Position numbers and translations under genes: made by a program. A stretch of 13,993 nt of DNA from UBA1738 sp045658645 (GTDB lineage Bacteria > Bacillota > Clostridia > UBA1381), in the NCBI GenBank assembly GCA_045658645.1, contig JAZOVJ010000037.1, positions 1 through 13,993 of the forward strand, given 5' to 3'. Under the pieces are notes generated by a model. That model ran no database searches, was not told where the DNA came from, and worked only from the letters and a program-made list of their open reading frames with translations. Shown here piece after piece: positions 13,478 through 13,993 of this stretch. Each line of letters opens with the position of its first letter. Within the stretch, counting starts at the first letter, position 1.

Positions 13478-13993
13478 CTAATTTACATCTTTTCCTAAAT
13501 TGCAAGTATATACCCATTCAATTTTATCACCGTTTTTCAGCTTGTACTGAGAACATCCCAAAGACGTGGTTTTCCCGTTTACCCGGTATATCCAGCCCGA
13601 AAGATTACCGCAATCAAATTCATATAAATTGCCTATGCCTTCTATATAAACGCTATCAGACATTGGAGCTTTATTAAATTCAAAATGTATATTGCGGCTT
13701 TTCAGTTCTTTTTCCAAAACATCAAAAACAGTATCACCATCTGAAAATTCCATTTCTGTTTCCGCCAAAATTATTCCGTTTTCAGGCACCAGTTCCAGTT
13801 TTTCAGGCGATAACTTTTCTATGTTATTTAAAATTATATCACATCTTACAGTTAAAGTGCAAGAGAGCGTATTCTTTTCCACCGGTGCCGCCTGAGGCTC
13901 CGCTGTTTTAAACGGAGCGTCAGGAGTTGGAGTCGGTTTTAGTGTTTCCTTTATTTCGTTTTTCGTAGGTTCTGCAGTTTCTACCTGCTTGTC
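13478..13993 (-). CDS. DUF4430 (transcobalamin-like C-terminal domain) protein, N-terminus cut by window edge
   Basis: 171 residues of the C-terminal part are visible. The frame stays open through the right edge, so the real start lies outside; an internal GTG at 13882 is not a convincing start because it has no ribosome site and lies within an open coding frame. Visible residues 1-37 form a Pro/Thr/Lys/Glu-rich linker (KPTPTPDAPFKTAEPQAAP), typical of exported Gram-positive proteins. Residues about 45-163 match DUF4430: GDTVFDVLEKELK (86-98), YIEGIGNLYEFDCGNLSGW (116-134), IYRVNG (135-140) and the closing GDKIEWVYT (155-163). This domain is the beta-domain that caps cobalamin in transcobalamin and intrinsic factor. 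Its place as first visible gene of the cobO-ecfT-ECF operon suggests an extracellular corrinoid-binding or -capture role. A signal peptide cannot be checked here. Confidence 0.85.
   Translation of the reverse strand, partial: DKQVETAEPTKNEIKETLKPTPTPDAPFKTAEPQAAPVEKNTLSCTLTVRCDIILNNIEKLSPEKLELVPENGIILAETEMEFSDGDTVFDVLEKELKSRNIHFEFNKAPMSDSVYIEGIGNLYEFDCGNLSGWIYRVNGKTTSLGCSQYKLKNGDKIEWVYTCNLGKDVN

Noticed and set aside
12955..13993. A cobalamin riboswitch inside the operon
   Set aside because: Spacings between these genes are 1-10 nt, so no leader fits; a riboswitch could only lie beyond the right edge.
1..13993. CRISPR array, restriction, toxin-antitoxin or phage defence genes
   Set aside because: No regularly spaced repeats and no protein with motifs of these systems were seen anywhere in the window.

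Overview
The window looks like chromosomal DNA of a low-GC Gram-positive anaerobe of the Clostridia type. The evidence is the AT-rich sequence, strong GGAGG-type ribosome binding sites, TTGACA/TATAAT promoters with 17-18 bp spacing, tRNA genes that encode their CCA ends, and an ECF transporter of the Firmicutes type. No phage, integrase, transposase gene or CRISPR array is visible. All 14 protein genes are intact except the last, which runs off the right edge.

Layout. (1) Positions 1-309 hold no protein gene. They contain a leftward promoter and leader that look like the start of a ribosomal RNA operon just beyond the left edge, and a terminator (227-253) that closes the next operon. (2) 310-5534, leftward operon in transcription order: a DUF896 protein, asnS (asparaginyl-tRNA synthetase), a GNAT acetyltransferase, rarA (AAA+ replication/recombination factor) and nadE (glutamine-dependent NAD synthetase). 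The last three are tightly packed, with 4-nt and 1-nt overlaps. (3) 5668-5781: a 37-residue Gly/Cys-rich one-helix peptide on the + strand with its own terminator. (4) 5842-7314, leftward: a DUF1294 membrane protein and a Y-family DNA polymerase sharing one consensus promoter. (5) 7484-7927: a coiled-coil/zinc-ribbon protein. (6) 8045-8296: elongator tRNA-Met(CAT) and tRNA-Arg(CCT), each a complete promoter-tRNA-terminator unit. (7) 8422-9525: a secreted penicillin-binding-protein-type D-Ala-D-Ala carboxypeptidase. (8) 9542-9584: a perfect 19-bp inverted repeat between convergent genes. (9) 9637-13993, leftward operon in transcription order: an extracellular DUF4430 (transcobalamin-like) protein that is cut by the window edge, cobO (cob(I)alamin adenosyltransferase), ecfT, and one 818-residue protein fusing two ABC ATPases to an ECF substrate-binding membrane domain.

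The most interesting part is region 9. Its parts fit a corrinoid salvage system: a surface protein with the C-terminal fold of human transcobalamin/intrinsic factor, an ECF importer whose two ATPases and S component are on one chain, and an enzyme that adenosylates the incoming cobalamin. The substrate is inferred from the neighbours and is not proven by the sequence of the S domain. The rest of the window is largely housekeeping: NAD synthesis, Asn-tRNA charging, DNA damage tolerance, cell-wall trimming, tRNAs and rRNA.
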